This document shows, piece after piece, positions 62,801 through 64,000 of a stretch of DNA of 64,000 nt (position 1 is its first letter; each line of letters opens with the position of its first letter). The DNA is taken from assembly GCA_047495785.1 (NCBI GenBank), contig JBLDXI010000085.1:124001-188000 (forward strand). The letters are read 5' to 3'. This DNA comes from Lepidodermella squamata (taxonomy: Eukaryota; Gastrotricha). Under the pieces are notes generated by a model, which had not been told where the DNA came from, searched no databases, and worked only from the letters and a program-made list of their open reading frames with translations. Position numbers and translations under genes: made by a program.

Positions 62801-64000
62801 TAACCAGTCATAGAAATTCCAGGGTTATTACCTAATTCAAGGGCGGTCGAACTTTTCCAAGCTACCAATCTTGCGAGAGAGGCGTAAGTGAATGAAAATG
62901 TCTTCAAATATGATGATGCTCGGTTGATAAAATAGCCTGTGAGCTACTGCTTTTTACCCGCAACTGCCGACTTCAATTGTCGCTTTGGTGAATGCAATAT
63001 CGACGAGAAACGGGTAAAATCGATATTTCATACTTGAACACCTAGAATATTCCGAGAAATTTAAGGTCAAAATCTTCTCAAGCTCCAGATTTTTCGCCGG
63101 TGAGAATTTAATGGAATGCCGTAATCTGGCTACACCGGTAACACGATTTCCCTTTTAATTTGATTTCCACAAGCTTTTCGTTCCCTCCAGATGGAATATT
63201 ATCGTTGGTCCAGTTCGAACTTCACGAAAATCTCCTGCCGACCAACAAGGGGCTTCAAGCCCGGAGATGTTTGCTTGAATTCGATCATAAATTTCCTTGA
63301 TCAAAATCCCTTTGCAGCTTCTCAACGGCATTTACTCAGATCGGGCTAGTTGCCTTAACAGTATGCAATGATATAAATTTTCCATATCCGAATGACTTCT
63401 TTTCTTCATCAGACACAATCGCCGAGCAGCCGAGCAACTGCTCAAAGTGTCTATGCCCGGAGGGTCTGGGTGGCGATTTCTGCGAGACCTACGCTCCGCA
63501 CAAAGGTCCAGTTCATTGCGGCGGTTACATTGATGTAAAAGCTTGCAGCTACACTTCGATCACTTCACCTGGCTACCCGAATACCTTCGACGAGACAACG
63601 ACTTGCAATTGGTGGATTCGAGCGGTAAAATTTAACCATTTCTTTCAAATCAGAACTTGGAAGATTGTCGTTTCAGCCGGCTGGTTCTGGACTAGTTTTC
63701 GCCTTCGGAAAAACTCCTGATCTACCCAGCGAATATTTATGTAACACCCTGAAGCTAATTACCTGAAGTATTGATGGTTTTTCAATTAATTTTAGATTAC
63801 ACGAGTTGCGGGGATTATGTTTCAATTAAAGATTTCAGCAGTATTGAAAAATCAGCAATGAGGTTCAAAATATTTATTGATAAATTGATTGCTTCATGTA
63901 TTTTCTCAGGTTTTGCACCGACAGCGTTTCAAATGGCCGAGTGTACTCAACTGATGACAATCAAGCTATAGTCACATTCGGAACGCAGGGCATCCCAAGT
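59886..64000 (+). CDS. Astacin metalloprotease copy 3 (runs off the window; internal duplication)
   Basis: Exon by exon it matches the intact gene with the same phases: 59886-59945 (signal peptide MRSILAFAILLNFAEISQG), 60002-60070, 60124-60301 (propeptide, LCGIPD), 60475-60601, 60669-60741, 60801-60842 (HEIGHALGM), 60895-60959 (DHEQSRTDRDNY), 61006-61223 (Met-turn SVMQYG, His to Gln but Tyr kept), 61514-61770 (EGF, CUB), 61823-61886, 61942-62008, 62056-62459 (CUB, kringle), 62538-62633 (EGF), 62687-62793, 62842-62883, 62936-63013, 63066-63137, 63191-63268, 63318-63360, 63413 onward. In the last exon the sequence jumps at about 63435 into a second copy of 61581-62146, in frame (..AEQPSNCSKCLC..). 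All exons up to there are open, so the protease is probably functional. Confidence 0.85.
63435..64000 (+). repeat. Tandem duplicate of 61581-62146
   Basis: Constant offset of 1854 nt, identical in exons and introns as far as compared. It restarts the EGF-CUB-kringle part of astacin copy 3 and continues beyond the window. Confidence 0.92.

Overview
This is nuclear DNA of an invertebrate animal. Genes are split by many short introns (about 40-80 bp, GT...AG, mostly phase 0). Products are secreted or membrane proteins: astacin metalloproteases, C-type lectins, LamG-like proteins, S1 serine protease homologues with sushi domains, a membrane-anchored SGNH hydrolase and gustatory-receptor-like 7TM proteins. 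A GR-like family plus astacins carrying an EGF-CUB tail suggests a protostome, possibly an ecdysozoan; the species cannot be read from the sequence. All start codons were chosen by reading exons, because the longest open frames often begin at non-ATG codons.

Layout. 1.5-3.5 kb: S1-like protease homologue with two sushi domains (+). 3.7-5.5 kb: long ankyrin-repeat frame; a 579-bp identical piece is re-inserted at 6.8-7.3 kb inside a 141-bp direct duplication. 9.6-10.6 kb: 1-kb inverted repeat. 10.6-13.9 kb: scrambled pseudogene copy of the gene at 15.5-19.8 kb (-), which encodes cysteine-rich modules followed by LamG-like domains. 21.4-23.2 kb: ten-exon gene for the same cysteine-rich modules followed by a C-type lectin domain (+). 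23.7-26.2 kb: SGNH hydrolase (-). 26.6-27.6 kb: second S1 homologue (-). 27.9-33.3 kb: three tandem GR-like receptors (+). 33.5-34.9 kb: two small secreted paralogues (-). 36 kb: ankyrin protein. 37.4-38.6 kb: second lectin. 39.5-40.0 kb: LC8-like domain behind a signal peptide.

41-64 kb is a cluster of duplicated astacin genes. The intact copy (42463-50000, 23 exons, about 804 aa) reads signal peptide, propeptide, astacin, EGF, CUB, kringle, EGF and five cysteine-rich modules. A fragment lies upstream. Downstream is a pseudogene lacking the catalytic part, with a 4.5-kb non-LTR retrotransposon in its last exon. A third copy starts at 59.9 kb and runs into a tandem duplication that leaves the window. 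Three tRNA-like genes lie at 58.1-58.4 kb.

The most interesting theme is a four-cysteine module encoded by a pair of phase-0 exons (A: three Cys; B: one Cys). It recurs in three unrelated gene types (astacin, lectin, LamG), in two of them with first exons of identical length (147 nt) and second exons of identical length (42 nt). It looks like an exon-shuffled secreted scaffold joined to different effector domains. Other highlights: an MMP-like CG(V/I)PD motif in the astacin propeptides; loss of the catalytic His in both S1 genes by different substitutions; a retrotransposon with PHD and OTU domains in ORF1 and ORF2 in the same frame behind a single TAG; a perfect hAT-like MITE with 8-bp target duplication; and interleaved inverted repeats at 14.2 kb.
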